Shown: positions 54,025 through 63,586, counted from the stretch's first letter. The stretch: 64,000 nucleotides of DNA from Lachnospiraceae bacterium (GCA_017387565.1 JAFOEY010000025.1:17472-81471), one strand, 5' to 3'. Notes: a model not told the origin generated them from the sequence alone. Numbers and translations are program-made.

Positions 54025-54241
54025 CTTTACTATCTCCCTCATCTGAAATATATTCAAAAATATCTTCAACCTTTACTCCACAGGTACTTGCAATTTTAAG
54101 AGCAAGTGTAACGGACGGGCTGTAATCTCCGCGTTCAATTTGACTTATTGTTTGTCTGCTTGTTCCTACTAATGCCCCCATTTCCTGTTGATTTACGCCC
54201 AGCTTAGCCCTGAACTCTTTCAAGTGATTATATAATGGCAT
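54017..54241 (-). CDS. Small XRE-family regulator
   Basis: A 74-residue Cro/CI-type protein: LGVNQQEMGALVGTSRQTIS then QIERGDYSPSVTLALKIAS. This is the YozG/XRE short form. It is second in a three-gene operon. The palindromes at 55063-55121 and the related site at 56078 are good candidate targets. Confidence 0.92.
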   Translation of the reverse strand: MPLYNHLKEFRAKLGVNQQEMGALVGTSRQTISQIERGDYSPSVTLALKIASTCGVKVEDIFEYISDEGDSKDE

Positions 54242-54246
54242 TCTTA

Positions 54247-55020
54247 CTATTCCTCATCTTTCTTAACCTGTTGAGATTCATCATTCTTTTGCTTCTTGAA
54301 TGCTTGCTTCTTTGCACTACTATAATAATTTGTTCCATAGGCCATACCTATGGACATTCCAATGCACATTCCAATGCACATTCCGGTTGGACTATTGTCA
54401 AACATTACTCCAAACATCATTCCAAGCGCCATTCCAAGACACATTCCGATTCCTATAGCCGACTCGCTTGTTTTGCCAATTGTTTTATCTGCAATAATAT
54501 TTTCTTCCCAAATAATTACTTTTACACCAAGATTATTATAGGCTGCCGCCTCCTTTAACATCTCTAACAAATCCTTCATAATTATTGTTTCTTTCGATTT
54601 CAAATCTTCGCTTAAGTAAAGGGACTCTAAAACATAGGCATTTGCAGTCATTGCCTTTTCACGTTCTCTTTCTTTTCCTTTTTTCGTTCTAATTTGATAT
54701 TTGGCATCAAATTCTATAGCCTTGTTCATTATCGTTGTCCCCATCTCATCTATCTGGTTTTGTTTATCCTGTCGCTCATCTTTCTTCTCATTTTCAAGTT
54801 CAAAATCTGACGCCAAATGCTTTTCATATTTAATAACCACAACACCACATACTTCTTTCTTACGGGAAATGAAATATACTCTACCATTATCAGAAAGAAC
54901 TTTTTCTATCTGAATTTTTAACTTATTTCTTGCAACTTTTGCTTCTATCTCAGGTGACAATATAAACTTATCCTTCTGAATCTTTTTTAATGAAACATTG
55001 CTATAATCATATCCTCTCAT
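54247..55020 (-). CDS. GNAT-like protein with glycine-zipper membrane hairpin
   Basis: A 257-residue protein. Residues 1-165 look like a GNAT-type fold with a charged insertion: DNGRVYFISRKKEVCGVVVI, then NAYVLESLYLSED and YNNLGVKVIIWEE. Residues 187-232 are a membrane hairpin of GxxxG repeats: GIGMCLGMALGMMFG and GMCIGMCIGMSIGMAYG. The acetyltransferase likeness is tentative. It is first in an operon with XRE and DUF3169, five bases before the XRE start. Confidence 0.6.
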   Translation of the reverse strand: MRGYDYSNVSLKKIQKDKFILSPEIEAKVARNKLKIQIEKVLSDNGRVYFISRKKEVCGVVVIKYEKHLASDFELENEKKDERQDKQNQIDEMGTTIMNKAIEFDAKYQIRTKKGKEREREKAMTANAYVLESLYLSEDLKSKETIIMKDLLEMLKEAAAYNNLGVKVIIWEENIIADKTIGKTSESAIGIGMCLGMALGMMFGVMFDNSPTGMCIGMCIGMSIGMAYGTNYYSSAKKQAFKKQKNDESQQVKKDEE

Positions 55021-55062
55021 ATCTCACATAGTCCCTTCTTTTGACAACTTTTCTTTATATAA

Positions 55063-55121
55063 TGACAACTATCCTTGTCATTTTGTATTTGAAATATACA
55101 CCATGACAACTATCCTTGTCA
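55063..55121 (-). promoter_or_regulatory. Double operator upstream of the glycine-zipper operon
   Basis: TGACAACTATCCTTGTCA occurs identically at 55063-55080 and 55104-55121, 41 bp apart; each is an inverted repeat TGACAA/TTGTCA. A minus-strand TTGACA (55117-55122), 18-bp spacer and TATATT follow. Confidence 0.8.
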
Positions 55122-55139
55122 ATAATTTCTTGTCAAAAA

Positions 55140-55205
55140 TTATGATACCAGAGTCAAAAAGTCATACTTTTCATGCTCGCATGAAAAAGTATGACTTTGA
55201 AACCC
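55140..55205. repeat. Dispersed repeat family 2, copy C
   Basis: The most complete copy: TATGATACCAGAGTCAA, then GTCATACTTTTCATGC and ATGAAAAAGTATGAC forming a strong hairpin. It lies after the CPBP gene (55220) and may be its terminator. Confidence 0.8.
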
Positions 55206-55219
55206 GTCTTCTTATATTA

Positions 55220-56044
55220 TCAGTTATTAGAGACTTCCTTTTTTCTCAGCAGAAAAACTGCATACAGCAGCAAAGGAATAAAAAGGCAAAGATTTATAAC
55301 GTATGCCCTTGCACTTGGAGTGTTATTATTGGCTATCTCTTCTGTTGTCATTTGCCGGACAGCAAAATCACCAAAGCCGGCTGCCATGTCATATAAACTA
55401 TGAAGAATGCAACACCACAGAAGGTTTAAGTTGGTTCTAAGCAGAAGTGCTGAGAAGAATACGCCTATAATACAAGCATAACCTACTTGCGTTAATACAG
55501 CCGCAGCACCGACTCCCGTACGGAAATTTTTTAAGTGAATTAACCCAAATAGAATACTGGACATAAAAACAGCACAAATGGTTCTGTTATGAGTATTCCC
55601 AAAGAGTTCTGTGAATTGCCGTAACAGCACTCCGCGGAATAGAATCTCCTCATAAAATCCAATGGCTAAGCTCTCTAAAATCATCAGCAGAACCATCCCC
55701 GGATTTGCCTGAGCCAAGCCGTCAATTTCTAAATTGGCTACGATATAGACAAAGAACATCCAACTGAGACCAAAGTATGTTTTATCAATCCTATATGTGA
55801 ATATCCGCATATCACTAAGATGAAATAGTATTGGAAGTAGCAAAGCCAGTCCGAATAATCTGACGATTATCCCCATCCCATATTTTGTTCCCAAATCATT
55901 GGAATCCAGTTTTATCCCTGCATGAGCAAATCCCCATGAAATTCCTTTTGGAAGAATATCCAATGTAAAAATCACACCTACGAACACAACCAATATGAAT
56001 ATAAGAATTGTTTTTTGCACTGACACTGTATCTCTATGTACCAT
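55220..56044 (-). CDS. CPBP-family intramembrane protease
   Basis: A 274-residue membrane protein with about eight segments and the motifs AIGFYEEILFRGVLLRQF (about 146-163) and FGLIHLKNF. The ATG at 56044 lies after GGAGGTG. A site at 56078-56092 shares the core of the operators of the next operon, suggesting joint control. Confidence 0.88.
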   Translation of the reverse strand: MVHRDTVSVQKTILIFILVVFVGVIFTLDILPKGISWGFAHAGIKLDSNDLGTKYGMGIIVRLFGLALLLPILFHLSDMRIFTYRIDKTYFGLSWMFFVYIVANLEIDGLAQANPGMVLLMILESLAIGFYEEILFRGVLLRQFTELFGNTHNRTICAVFMSSILFGLIHLKNFRTGVGAAAVLTQVGYACIIGVFFSALLLRTNLNLLWCCILHSLYDMAAGFGDFAVRQMTTEEIANNNTPSARAYVINLCLFIPLLLYAVFLLRKKEVSNN

Positions 56045-56077
56045 ATCACAACGCACCTCCAAGAATAATAGTATCAA

Positions 56078-56092
56078 AACAACTATCCTGTT
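56078..56092 (-). promoter_or_regulatory. Operator-like site upstream of the CPBP gene
   Basis: AACAACTATCCTGTT shares ACAACTATCCT with the double operator at 55063-55121 and keeps the inverted-repeat form (AACA/TGTT). Confidence 0.6.
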
Positions 56093-56127
56093 GCAAGAAT
56101 CATCTCTACTGCATTATCTGTGCAAAT

Positions 56128-56880
56128 CTACCATTCCATCTTTGCCAACCATTGGTTGACTTTTTCCTCTCGCTGCTTAAACGAATCTTTTGGACAATCT
56201 TCCAGCATCAATTCTCCTTGGAGTTGTCCGTCTAGCAAATACATAATCCGTCCGCAGCGACTTGCCATCCTGCTGTCATGAGTTACCATCAAGATAGTAG
56301 TTCCTTCACGATTCAATGACATAAGTGCATTCATCACTTCCTCTGAGGCACCTTTATTTAATGCCCCTGTGGGTTCATCAGCAAAAATAATCTCAGGATG
56401 ATTTATCATACTTCTGCAAATACAAGCCCTCTGTAGCTGACCGCCCGAAACTTCAGTTATTTTTCTTTTCTCCAAGCCGGAAATCGAAAGCTTTTCCATC
56501 AGACGCGCCGCTTCATCTATCAGCTCCCTTTTTTCCGTTCTTTCTTTTTTCTTTTCCTTGTTTGCCTGTATGGCAGGAAGCAAAATATTATCCAGAATAT
56601 TCAGGTTTTCCATCATATTCATCTGTTGAAAAACGAAACCAATCTGATGAAGCCGTAATTTTGCTTTATCGTTCTCAGATAATGCTGTGATTTCCTGTTC
56701 TTTTAGCCATACTTTACCTTTGGTAGGTTGATCCATACCGGATATGTTATATAATAATGTGGACTTTCCTGAGCCTGACGGTCCCATAATTGCTACCATT
56801 TCTCCTTGATTGACACCAACCGAAACATCCTTTATAATCTCGTCTTTACAAAGTTTTTCTACCCGTAAAATTTTATCCAT
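56128..56880 (-). CDS. ABC transporter ATP-binding protein, MacB/LolD type
   Basis: A 250-residue ATPase with Walker A GPSGSGKST, signature VSGGQLQRA and Walker B IIFADEPTGALN. It is cotranscribed with the large FtsX-type permease, starting six bases after its stop. The ATG at 56880 follows AAAGGAAT. Typical of lipoprotein, peptide or drug exporters. Confidence 0.95.
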   Translation of the reverse strand: MDKILRVEKLCKDEIIKDVSVGVNQGEMVAIMGPSGSGKSTLLYNISGMDQPTKGKVWLKEQEITALSENDKAKLRLHQIGFVFQQMNMMENLNILDNILLPAIQANKEKKKERTEKRELIDEAARLMEKLSISGLEKRKITEVSGGQLQRACICRSMINHPEIIFADEPTGALNKGASEEVMNALMSLNREGTTILMVTHDSRMASRCGRIMYLLDGQLQGELMLEDCPKDSFKQREEKVNQWLAKMEW

Positions 56881-56885
56881 ACAAT

Positions 56886-59135
56886 TTATTCCTTTCTCAT
56901 GCAGCACTCATATGCTTTGATTTTTTTCACTTCCAAAGTGCCAAAACTTACAGCCGCAGCTGCTGTCACCATCAAAATTATGATAATTAAAATCACCCAC
57001 TCCCAACGAATCACAAAGTGAAATCCATATGCTCCAAGGGATTTTAATATCTGTCCGCAGATACTTTCACCAAAGATGTTACCTAATAGCACTCCCATAA
57101 GCGCGCCCACTGTTATCGGAACAAATCCATGAATGAAATAATCTGTTCTTATACTGACATTGTTAAACCCCAAAGCTTTTTGAAGAGAAATGCAGTATCG
57201 CTTTTTTTCAATCATCAATCTCATAAAAAGCATTACCACAACCATAATAATCAGTAAAGCTATACCCATTGCCACAAGCTTTGCCATCTCAATCTGCTTT
57301 ATCGTAGGGCCATATGTTCCCTGTACGTAACTCGCAATATCTACAATGTCTACCCCTGGGCAAGTGTATTTTTTCATCCACTGCTCTGTATGCACATTAT
57401 CCTTTAAGGATACATACAAAATGCTCCACATCACCCGGTCATCTGTATTCCCACCGGACGAAAGATTGCTCATTTTTGCTGTTTTTCCACCATTTGTAAT
57501 ATCCGAATAAATACCGCACACCACAGCAATTTTTGATTTTCCGGAATATATCAACTCCAATTTATCACCGACATGAAGTCCCAAATCCTGTGCCTGCAAA
57601 ACGGAAAGTGCAATTTCTCCCTCTTTTTCCGGGTGGCTTCCCTCCGCATACTTAACAGGGAACACGGAATGGTCTCCTGTTTCCACAATGAGATTTACCT
57701 GTGATCCATCCGCTAAAATGACAGGGCAGGATACTGTTTTTAACGCCACATACTTTAAAACATCGGAATCATAACTTAATTCCTCCAACAGATTCTCTGT
57801 TATCTCCCCGATATTTTCAGATTGTCTCACGTCCATCCGAATGGCGGCATCTCCGATACCCATATAGCTAACAAATTGCGACGAAGAAATTGTACTGTAT
57901 AGATTCTGTGGAATCAGCGTTAAAACCATACAAGCCGCCACTACAAGACCAATTATCACATACTGACTTCTCTCCTTATTTTTCCCTTGTGTCTGTACCG
58001 GAAATAATGCCTCCAGTGCCGACATCTTCTCAATTTTTTTTAAAACATGCCTTATAAAAAAAAGTATTACTGCCTGAATCAATATACAAGTCAGAATGGT
58101 AATGGCAACAGAAAACAAGCCCTTATTTGACACACCATATAACTCTCTTAACTTTTCTGAAAGTGGTCTCTCTAATATCCCGGCGCCCCAAAAGCCCAAC
58201 AATGCACCAACGAACGAAAATAATATATATTTGGATAAATATAAAAACCGGATCTGTTTGTTTTCAATTCCCAAAGCTTTTAACATTCCCACTTCTCTTC
58301 TGTCCTGTTCCACGCCAAGGGCAGTTATAAAACGAATACAAAGAAGAGAAATCAACAACACCCCAATACCAACCAGCAAAATCACCAAAATCATAATTCC
58401 GTCTGATAAGGCATTCATCATTCGAATCAATGGTTTCGTAATAGCCGGGCCGTTCGCATCCATCCCGGCACTACCATAATCTGCCGCAAATGAATCTATA
58501 TCCGTCTTCTCCTTTAAAAGAAATTCTATTAAATATTCTTCCTCTCCCAGTTTTTTTATCCGGTTGTAGTCTTCTTTACAGACTAAAAAACGTTTGGAGG
58601 AGGCCATCATAGAACTCATCTGTGAATCTCTGATAAAACCCGCAACAATTAATTCTTCACTACCAATCTGCATTTTGTCACCAATATTCAGTTCATACAA
58701 AGAGCGATAACACACCGGCACATAAACTTCTCCCTCCTCTACCACAGGACAGACATTGTTCATATCCAGCAAAAAATCAAATCCATCACTTTGCATACAT
58801 AGTCCATTGTCCTGGGTACTATCTGCAAGACTCCTGTTTCCAAGTACCACGGAACTGTTTTCCAAATTTAAGAAAGGGGATACCTGCCATTTTTCAACCT
58901 CAGCATGTTCCCTGGCAAACACTTTTATTTTCTCCGTTTGAATATCACCCGCATGCATCTGCAGGTAATCCGGTGTTACAGCCTTCTCCATCAGGTCATC
59001 CACACAACCCAGCAAACCGACAAGCAAAACTGCTGCCAGCGAAATAAAAAGTGACGAAGCCGCCATAAAAATAACCGTAGAGAACGACAACAGCTTATGA
59101 TTCCTTATATCATTCCATAATAATCTTCCTATCAT
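56886..59135 (-). CDS. FtsX-like ABC permease
   Basis: A 749-residue permease with two FtsX domains (membrane segments at about 15-40, 250-380 and 390-410, then 615-740) and two large extracellular regions. It overlaps the MFS gene by four bases and is followed by its ATPase. Likely an antimicrobial-peptide or drug exporter of the MacB/BceB class. Confidence 0.93.
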   Translation of the reverse strand: MIGRLLWNDIRNHKLLSFSTVIFMAASSLFISLAAVLLVGLLGCVDDLMEKAVTPDYLQMHAGDIQTEKIKVFAREHAEVEKWQVSPFLNLENSSVVLGNRSLADSTQDNGLCMQSDGFDFLLDMNNVCPVVEEGEVYVPVCYRSLYELNIGDKMQIGSEELIVAGFIRDSQMSSMMASSKRFLVCKEDYNRIKKLGEEEYLIEFLLKEKTDIDSFAADYGSAGMDANGPAITKPLIRMMNALSDGIMILVILLVGIGVLLISLLCIRFITALGVEQDRREVGMLKALGIENKQIRFLYLSKYILFSFVGALLGFWGAGILERPLSEKLRELYGVSNKGLFSVAITILTCILIQAVILFFIRHVLKKIEKMSALEALFPVQTQGKNKERSQYVIIGLVVAACMVLTLIPQNLYSTISSSQFVSYMGIGDAAIRMDVRQSENIGEITENLLEELSYDSDVLKYVALKTVSCPVILADGSQVNLIVETGDHSVFPVKYAEGSHPEKEGEIALSVLQAQDLGLHVGDKLELIYSGKSKIAVVCGIYSDITNGGKTAKMSNLSSGGNTDDRVMWSILYVSLKDNVHTEQWMKKYTCPGVDIVDIASYVQGTYGPTIKQIEMAKLVAMGIALLIIMVVVMLFMRLMIEKKRYCISLQKALGFNNVSIRTDYFIHGFVPITVGALMGVLLGNIFGESICGQILKSLGAYGFHFVIRWEWVILIIIILMVTAAAAVSFGTLEVKKIKAYECCMRKE

Positions 59136-60379
59136 CTCTCTTCTTCCCCACTTTTATTTTCTTCAAGAAACCGTATTTCTTTTACAAACAGAATACTTAC
59201 CGAAACAATCACAAGTGCCACACCTGCACAAGATATTACCATCGCGGCACCTCTTCCTACGCTTATTCCACCACATTTTGCTATCCAGTCTGCTAAAATC
59301 CCGCTGCATCCATATGCAATGACATATCCAATCTGTGACATAAATCCCACAATGCCCCATACACGTCCCTGCAATTCTACCGGTGTATTTGTTCTAACCA
59401 AGAAGTCGAGACAATTATTCGCAAACGGCAGCATCATAAAAAATCCAAAACCGAAAAGGGTAATAAACACAATACTTTTTAATATTCCAAAACCCAAAAT
59501 ACAAACTCCTGCCAGTGTCAGCGACAGGCTGAGTACCTTTACATATCTACCATGAATACCTAGGATTCCAAGATACAGACTTGATACTAACATTCCACTG
59601 GCGCAGATGGTTTCTGCAATTCCCAGTGTCTTCGCATCTGCTATGGATAAAATCAACGGCTCCGCCAAAATCTGAAATACGCCCATAAAAAGTGTCAGCA
59701 GAGAAGATACCATAACGAGCAGTAATACACCTCTTTTTTTGCTGATTGCATTCCATCCGTCCTTCATACTCTCTTTAAAGGAAATCTGCTCCAAACTCTT
59801 TTCTGTCTTAATTCCTTTTCTTACAGCAAATGTTGAAATCACAGTTAAAATAAAAGTACAGATATCAATAACCAACAAAAGCTTTATATCACTGATTGAC
59901 AACAAAATCCCTGCTATAACCGGTGAAACCAGATATCTGGCGCTTCCCGCCAGAGAAATAAGTCCACTTGCCTTCGAATATTCATCCTCAGTTAATAAGT
60001 CAGAAACGGTTGCCTTGTATGCCGGGTCCAGCAAGGAAGAAAATACGGCAGATATAAATACTCCAATACATATATGGATCAGAGGAACCTCACCTCGCAT
60101 CATACAGACCAGAATATAAAGCACCCCTATCCCGGAAAATCCGTCACCTAGCATCATGAGAAGTCTTCTGTCATACCGGTCTGCCAGTACGCCCGCCGGA
60201 ACACTAAGCAAAAGCGTTGGAAGAAATCCCAACAGGGTAACAAGCGCCATTCCTGCTGCACTTCCCGTCTTCTCAAAAACATAAACGCCAAGTCCAAAGC
60301 TTGTAAGACCTCCTCCAATAGCTGATATCAATTGTCCCATCCACAGTAATATAAATTTTCTAAAATTTGATTTTTTCAT
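59132..60379 (-). CDS. MFS transporter
   Basis: A 415-residue, 12-segment major facilitator of the MFS-3/MefA-like type, with LLSVPAGVLADRYDRR in the loop between helices 2 and 3. The ATG at 60379 lies six bases after GGAG. It is first in an efflux operon with the FtsX permease and ATPase, behind an operator palindrome. Confidence 0.93.
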   Translation of the reverse strand: MKKSNFRKFILLWMGQLISAIGGGLTSFGLGVYVFEKTGSAAGMALVTLLGFLPTLLLSVPAGVLADRYDRRLLMMLGDGFSGIGVLYILVCMMRGEVPLIHICIGVFISAVFSSLLDPAYKATVSDLLTEDEYSKASGLISLAGSARYLVSPVIAGILLSISDIKLLLVIDICTFILTVISTFAVRKGIKTEKSLEQISFKESMKDGWNAISKKRGVLLLVMVSSLLTLFMGVFQILAEPLILSIADAKTLGIAETICASGMLVSSLYLGILGIHGRYVKVLSLSLTLAGVCILGFGILKSIVFITLFGFGFFMMLPFANNCLDFLVRTNTPVELQGRVWGIVGFMSQIGYVIAYGCSGILADWIAKCGGISVGRGAAMVISCAGVALVIVSVSILFVKEIRFLEENKSGEEER

Positions 60380-60453
60380 TTTAATCTCCATTCCGCTATT
60401 TCTCCATTCCTCCGGCCTTTAGCTGATATCTTTCACATTTTTCTTTTATACGG

Positions 60454-60478
60454 CACAACCGACATGCTGTCGGTTGTG
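60454..60478. promoter_or_regulatory. Operator before the efflux operon
   Basis: CACAACCGACA and TGTCGGTTGTG form a perfect 11-bp inverted repeat with a TGC centre. This ACCGACA-type palindrome is often bound by TetR-family efflux repressors. Confidence 0.75.
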
Positions 60479-60490
60479 TTGTAAAAATAT

Positions 60491-60519
60491 AGTAACTATT
60501 CTAAAATAGAATAGTTACT
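60491..60519 (-). terminator. Terminator of tetR
   Basis: AGTAACTATTCT and AGAATAGTTACT pair perfectly around AAAAT, six bases after the tetR stop; ATATTTTTA follows on the minus strand. Confidence 0.75.
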
Positions 60520-60524
60520 GAGCC

Positions 60525-61154
60525 CTATTTTCTGTAGAACATTGGAAGCATGGCCTCAAGCATACTTCCTTTTTCCATATGAAGTAATATTTCCGAATTG
60601 CTGATAAATGCAAGAACCATTTTCTTTTTTTCTTCTTCAGAATATTCTATAGAATCATCAAATACCGTGTTGGCATACAAAAGAAGCATCTGCATGGTTT
60701 CCTCCGGATAATCTGTCTGCATCAGATTTTGAGAAATTCCATCCTCAATGATTTTAACAAACAAAGGTATCAATTGGCTTAACAGTCTTTCCTGCATCTT
60801 TGCATGCATCAGGGCATTCTGCGGTTTATGAACCTGTTCTAAAATCATGCTCCCGGTCTTAGTATCTACATTGGCCGCAAGCACGGTTTTTGTAAGCCTC
60901 TCCAAAACCGGCATGGATACATCAAGTGCAATCTTCTCTGCCTTTTTAATGGTTTCATCCAGAATCCTGTCAATCATTGCATCCAGAATGTCTTCTTTGT
61001 TTTTGAAATGATAATACAGCGTCCCTCTGGCAATTCCAATCTCTGCCAGAATATCATTTGTGCTGGTATTGTCATATCCATTTGTGCAGAACATTCTTTC
61101 TGCTACATCCAGAATTTCATTTCTTCGCTCGGCGGCTTCTTTTACAATTCTCAT
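60525..61154 (-). CDS. TetR-family regulator
   Basis: A 209-residue TetR regulator: STNDILAEIGIARGTLYYHF gives the helix-turn-helix. It sits directly upstream of the MFS-FtsX operon and probably represses it through the ACCGACA palindrome. The ATG follows AAGGGG. A terminator separates it from the MFS gene, so the two have separate promoters. Confidence 0.92.
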   Translation of the reverse strand: MRIVKEAAERRNEILDVAERMFCTNGYDNTSTNDILAEIGIARGTLYYHFKNKEDILDAMIDRILDETIKKAEKIALDVSMPVLERLTKTVLAANVDTKTGSMILEQVHKPQNALMHAKMQERLLSQLIPLFVKIIEDGISQNLMQTDYPEETMQMLLLYANTVFDDSIEYSEEEKKKMVLAFISNSEILLHMEKGSMLEAMLPMFYRK

Positions 61155-61537
61155 AATACGCGCCCCTTACCGACAAGTTGTCTATTAGCAAAATAACATA
61201 TTGATTCCTTTCTGTAAAGAGAATTTTTTCAATACTCATGATTGGAAGCAGATTTCTGGATTTATCGAACAAATCAAAATATCTCTCATCCATATAGTTA
61301 CCATTTGTTTTAGATGGAGAAATGCAGGCATGGGTAAATGCGATTAATAGTTTGGAAGTATGGTAATTTTTAAGTGAGGCATCAACACTTCCTGCCTCAG
61401 TCCATACGGGATAGCTATAGTAATAACTCAAGGTTGTTGTCACTAAACGAAAAATCAAACAAAACTGCACCAAGAAGCACATCTGAACCATTATATTTTC
61501 CTTCCACTTCGTATTTATGTTAAATTTCTTTTAGCAA
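61155..61537. other. Space without a confident gene
   Basis: The minus strand holds a 124-codon frame (61117-61491) with a plausible AAGGA site but no recognised family, overlapping the start of tetR. Another frame reads VEGKYNGSDVLLGAVLFDF for a short way. Either may be a remnant. Confidence 0.4.
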
Positions 61538-61846
61538 TCATATTATCTCATTGACTAAACGCGCCATATCATCAGGAGTTTCGCAGAACCCACGTTTTAT
61601 CCATTCGTCAAGAAGACCAAAAAGACCATATGAATAAAATCGGGCTTTGTAGCATTCCGTCGAATCAGCACCATACTGTGGAATCATTACCTGATAGAAT
61701 GCATCATAGACGCAAGATTGCAGGTCAGCACGATAAATTTCGGTTAGAATATCTTTGATAGAATTGTTGAAAATAAAAAACAGTTCCGCATTGTCTAAGG
61801 TGTAACGGTGGCGTTCTTTCATACCGTGCTCATCCGCCCAACGATG
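61538..61846 (-). pseudogene. TetR 3' fragment
   Basis: The frame reads HRYTLDNAELFFIFNNSIKD, then ARFYSYGLFGLLDEWIKRGF and ETPDDMARLVNEII, a TetR C-terminal domain. The DNA-binding half is missing. At about 61846 the sequence changes to a plus-strand hydrolase fragment. Confidence 0.8.
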
Positions 61847-62060
61847 CCAGATACTGATTCTGCACGGAGACATGGATACCCTTGTGGATATCTCCGGTTC
61901 CCAAGAGGCTGCCAAAGCCTATGAAACTGCCGGAGCAGATGTACGATTTCAGATCATCCCCGGCGGTAAGCATATTTTTCGCAGCCCAAAGCACATAAAA
62001 ACTGCGGCAAAGGCCATATCGGAATTCGCTTGTTCAATCATCAGCGAATATGTTCCGTAA
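61847..62060 (+). pseudogene. Alpha/beta hydrolase 3' fragment
   Basis: The frame reads ILILHGDMDTLVDISGSQEA then GADVRFQIIPGGKHIFRSPK, the part of a hydrolase with the catalytic Asp and His. The Ser-bearing half is missing. It ends 33 bp before an intact hydrolase gene. Confidence 0.8.
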
Positions 62061-62093
62061 GTCTTTTATATATGAATTATTAAGGAGGATTAA

Positions 62094-63044
62094 ATGAAAA
62101 AATTTATGAAAATTATTCTGACTATTTTGGGAATAATTGCAGCCCTGATTATCATGTTCATCCTGTTTTTACTGTGGGCAGGCAAACAACCGATGGTAAA
62201 AGACGGTTACTCTAACGACGTTCAGACGAGTGCGCCGTTAGAGCAAAAGTACACGCTGAAAGGTAATTACGAAGTTTCATACTATGAGCAAGATGCAAAC
62301 AACAAGCAATGGAAAAAGTACGAAATATGGTATCCAACCGAAATGAAAACAAGCGAAGGTACGTATCCGCTTGTCGTAATGGTAAACGGAACGGGTGTAT
62401 CCGCTTCAAAATATAAGCCTATCTTTGAACATCTTGCAAGCTGGGGCTTTATCGTAATAGGCAACGAAGACGAAAGTGCAGGAGGCGGCGCGTCAGCAGC
62501 TGCAAGTCTTGATTATATTTTATCGCTTAATTCCGATAGCAACAGTATGTTTTACGGTAAAATCGACGTTGACAATATCGGTATTGGCGGACACTCGCAG
62601 GGCGGTTTAGGAACAATTAATGCTGTTACGGCACAAGATAACGGCAACCATTACAAAGTGATGTATGCGGCAAGTGCACCGACATTACAAATAAGCGTTG
62701 ATTTACTGAAAGCACCGTTTGATATCAGCGGCGTAAATATTCCGTGCTTTATGGTTGCGGGAACCCAAAAAGTGGATGCTGGCGACGGAAAAAATTCAGG
62801 GATATGTCCGCTTATTGAGTTGCAGGAAAAGTACAACAATATTTCCGACAGTGTTCCAAAGATAATAGCTCGCAGAAAAGATACCGACCACGGGGACATG
62901 CTGACTTATGCCGACGGATATATGACGGCGTGGTTTATGTATCATTTGCAGGGTGATAAAGAGGCAGGTGCGGTTTTCTTCGGTGACAATGCGGAAATTC
63001 TGAATAACATCAACTGGCAGGATGTTCAAAAAAACGTTAAATAA
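62094..63044 (+). CDS. Membrane-anchored alpha/beta hydrolase
   Basis: A 316-residue chlorophyllase/PET-hydrolase-like protein. It has an N-terminal membrane anchor (about 6-29), oxyanion NGTGVSASKY, nucleophile GGHSQGGLG (about 165-173) and a late TDHGDML with the His. The enzyme part should lie outside the cell. The ATG follows AAGGAGG. Codon use with many GGC and GCG looks less AT-biased than its neighbours, possibly a transferred gene. Confidence 0.85.
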   Translation: MKKFMKIILTILGIIAALIIMFILFLLWAGKQPMVKDGYSNDVQTSAPLEQKYTLKGNYEVSYYEQDANNKQWKKYEIWYPTEMKTSEGTYPLVVMVNGTGVSASKYKPIFEHLASWGFIVIGNEDESAGGGASAAASLDYILSLNSDSNSMFYGKIDVDNIGIGGHSQGGLGTINAVTAQDNGNHYKVMYAASAPTLQISVDLLKAPFDISGVNIPCFMVAGTQKVDAGDGKNSGICPLIELQEKYNNISDSVPKIIARRKDTDHGDMLTYADGYMTAWFMYHLQGDKEAGAVFFGDNAEILNNINWQDVQKNVK

Positions 63045-63054
63045 AGGAGGATAT

Positions 63055-63105
63055 ATGAAGTTTCATGAACTACCACGAAAATGGAAAGTTTTATGTGCTC
63101 AATAA
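63055..63105 (+). pseudogene. Stub of a truncated gene
   Basis: A strong AAGGAGG site is followed by ATG and 16 codons (MKFHELPRKWKVLCAQ) and a stop. It seems to be the start of a gene whose body is lost. The space 63106-63184 shows nothing. Confidence 0.4.
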
Positions 63106-63184
63106 ATTGGAATCTGTCGAATAATAGCTACTCTTCTTTCACTTTATGTCAGTATTCAATGGGGTCACCTCTTTCACCCGGGCG

Positions 63185-63586
63185 TTAGTTTTCCGGCTTA
63201 AACGAACAGTGCACATGCATTACTTTCCACATTTCCTGCAACTTTTCTAAGTACATTGTCATTCTAACATACGGTTTCGGACAACTTTTATATCTTGCAA
63301 TAAAGCAGAGGCAAGCGGCGTCATCTTTTGTGAATACATTGAAATTTTCAATGATCAGTTCCTCGACTTCTCCTGACTCCGTTTGCTTTCCGTGTTCAAA
63401 AAATTTAGATATCAACAACAAATGCTCCCGGAGTGTATAAGTATCGTTACCTTTGTGATTATCAAAATATATGAGATTATTGTGTTCAACATCATAAAAC
63501 TCAGTTAACTTATCAATGTCTTTACTGTACCATGCTTGATTATAATTATTTAAATAGCTTTCAAAGAGTACCTTTACATCTTCCAC
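63185..63586 (-). CDS. NTF2/SnoaL-like protein
   Basis: A 133-residue cone-fold protein: a helical start with YLNNYNQAWYSKDIDKLTEF, then strands ending in MWKVMHVHCSF. Enzymatic or binding role unknown. The ATG lies after a GGAGGTGACAC site. Confidence 0.75.
   Translation of the reverse strand: MEDVKVLFESYLNNYNQAWYSKDIDKLTEFYDVEHNNLIYFDNHKGNDTYTLREHLLLISKFFEHGKQTESGEVEELIIENFNVFTKDDAACLCFIARYKSCPKPYVRMTMYLEKLQEMWKVMHVHCSFKPEN

Noticed and set aside
61117-61491. 124-codon minus frame with a weak likeness to a GH18 N-terminus
   Set aside because: Similarity is too faint, and it overlaps the start of tetR; kept only as a note on that space.
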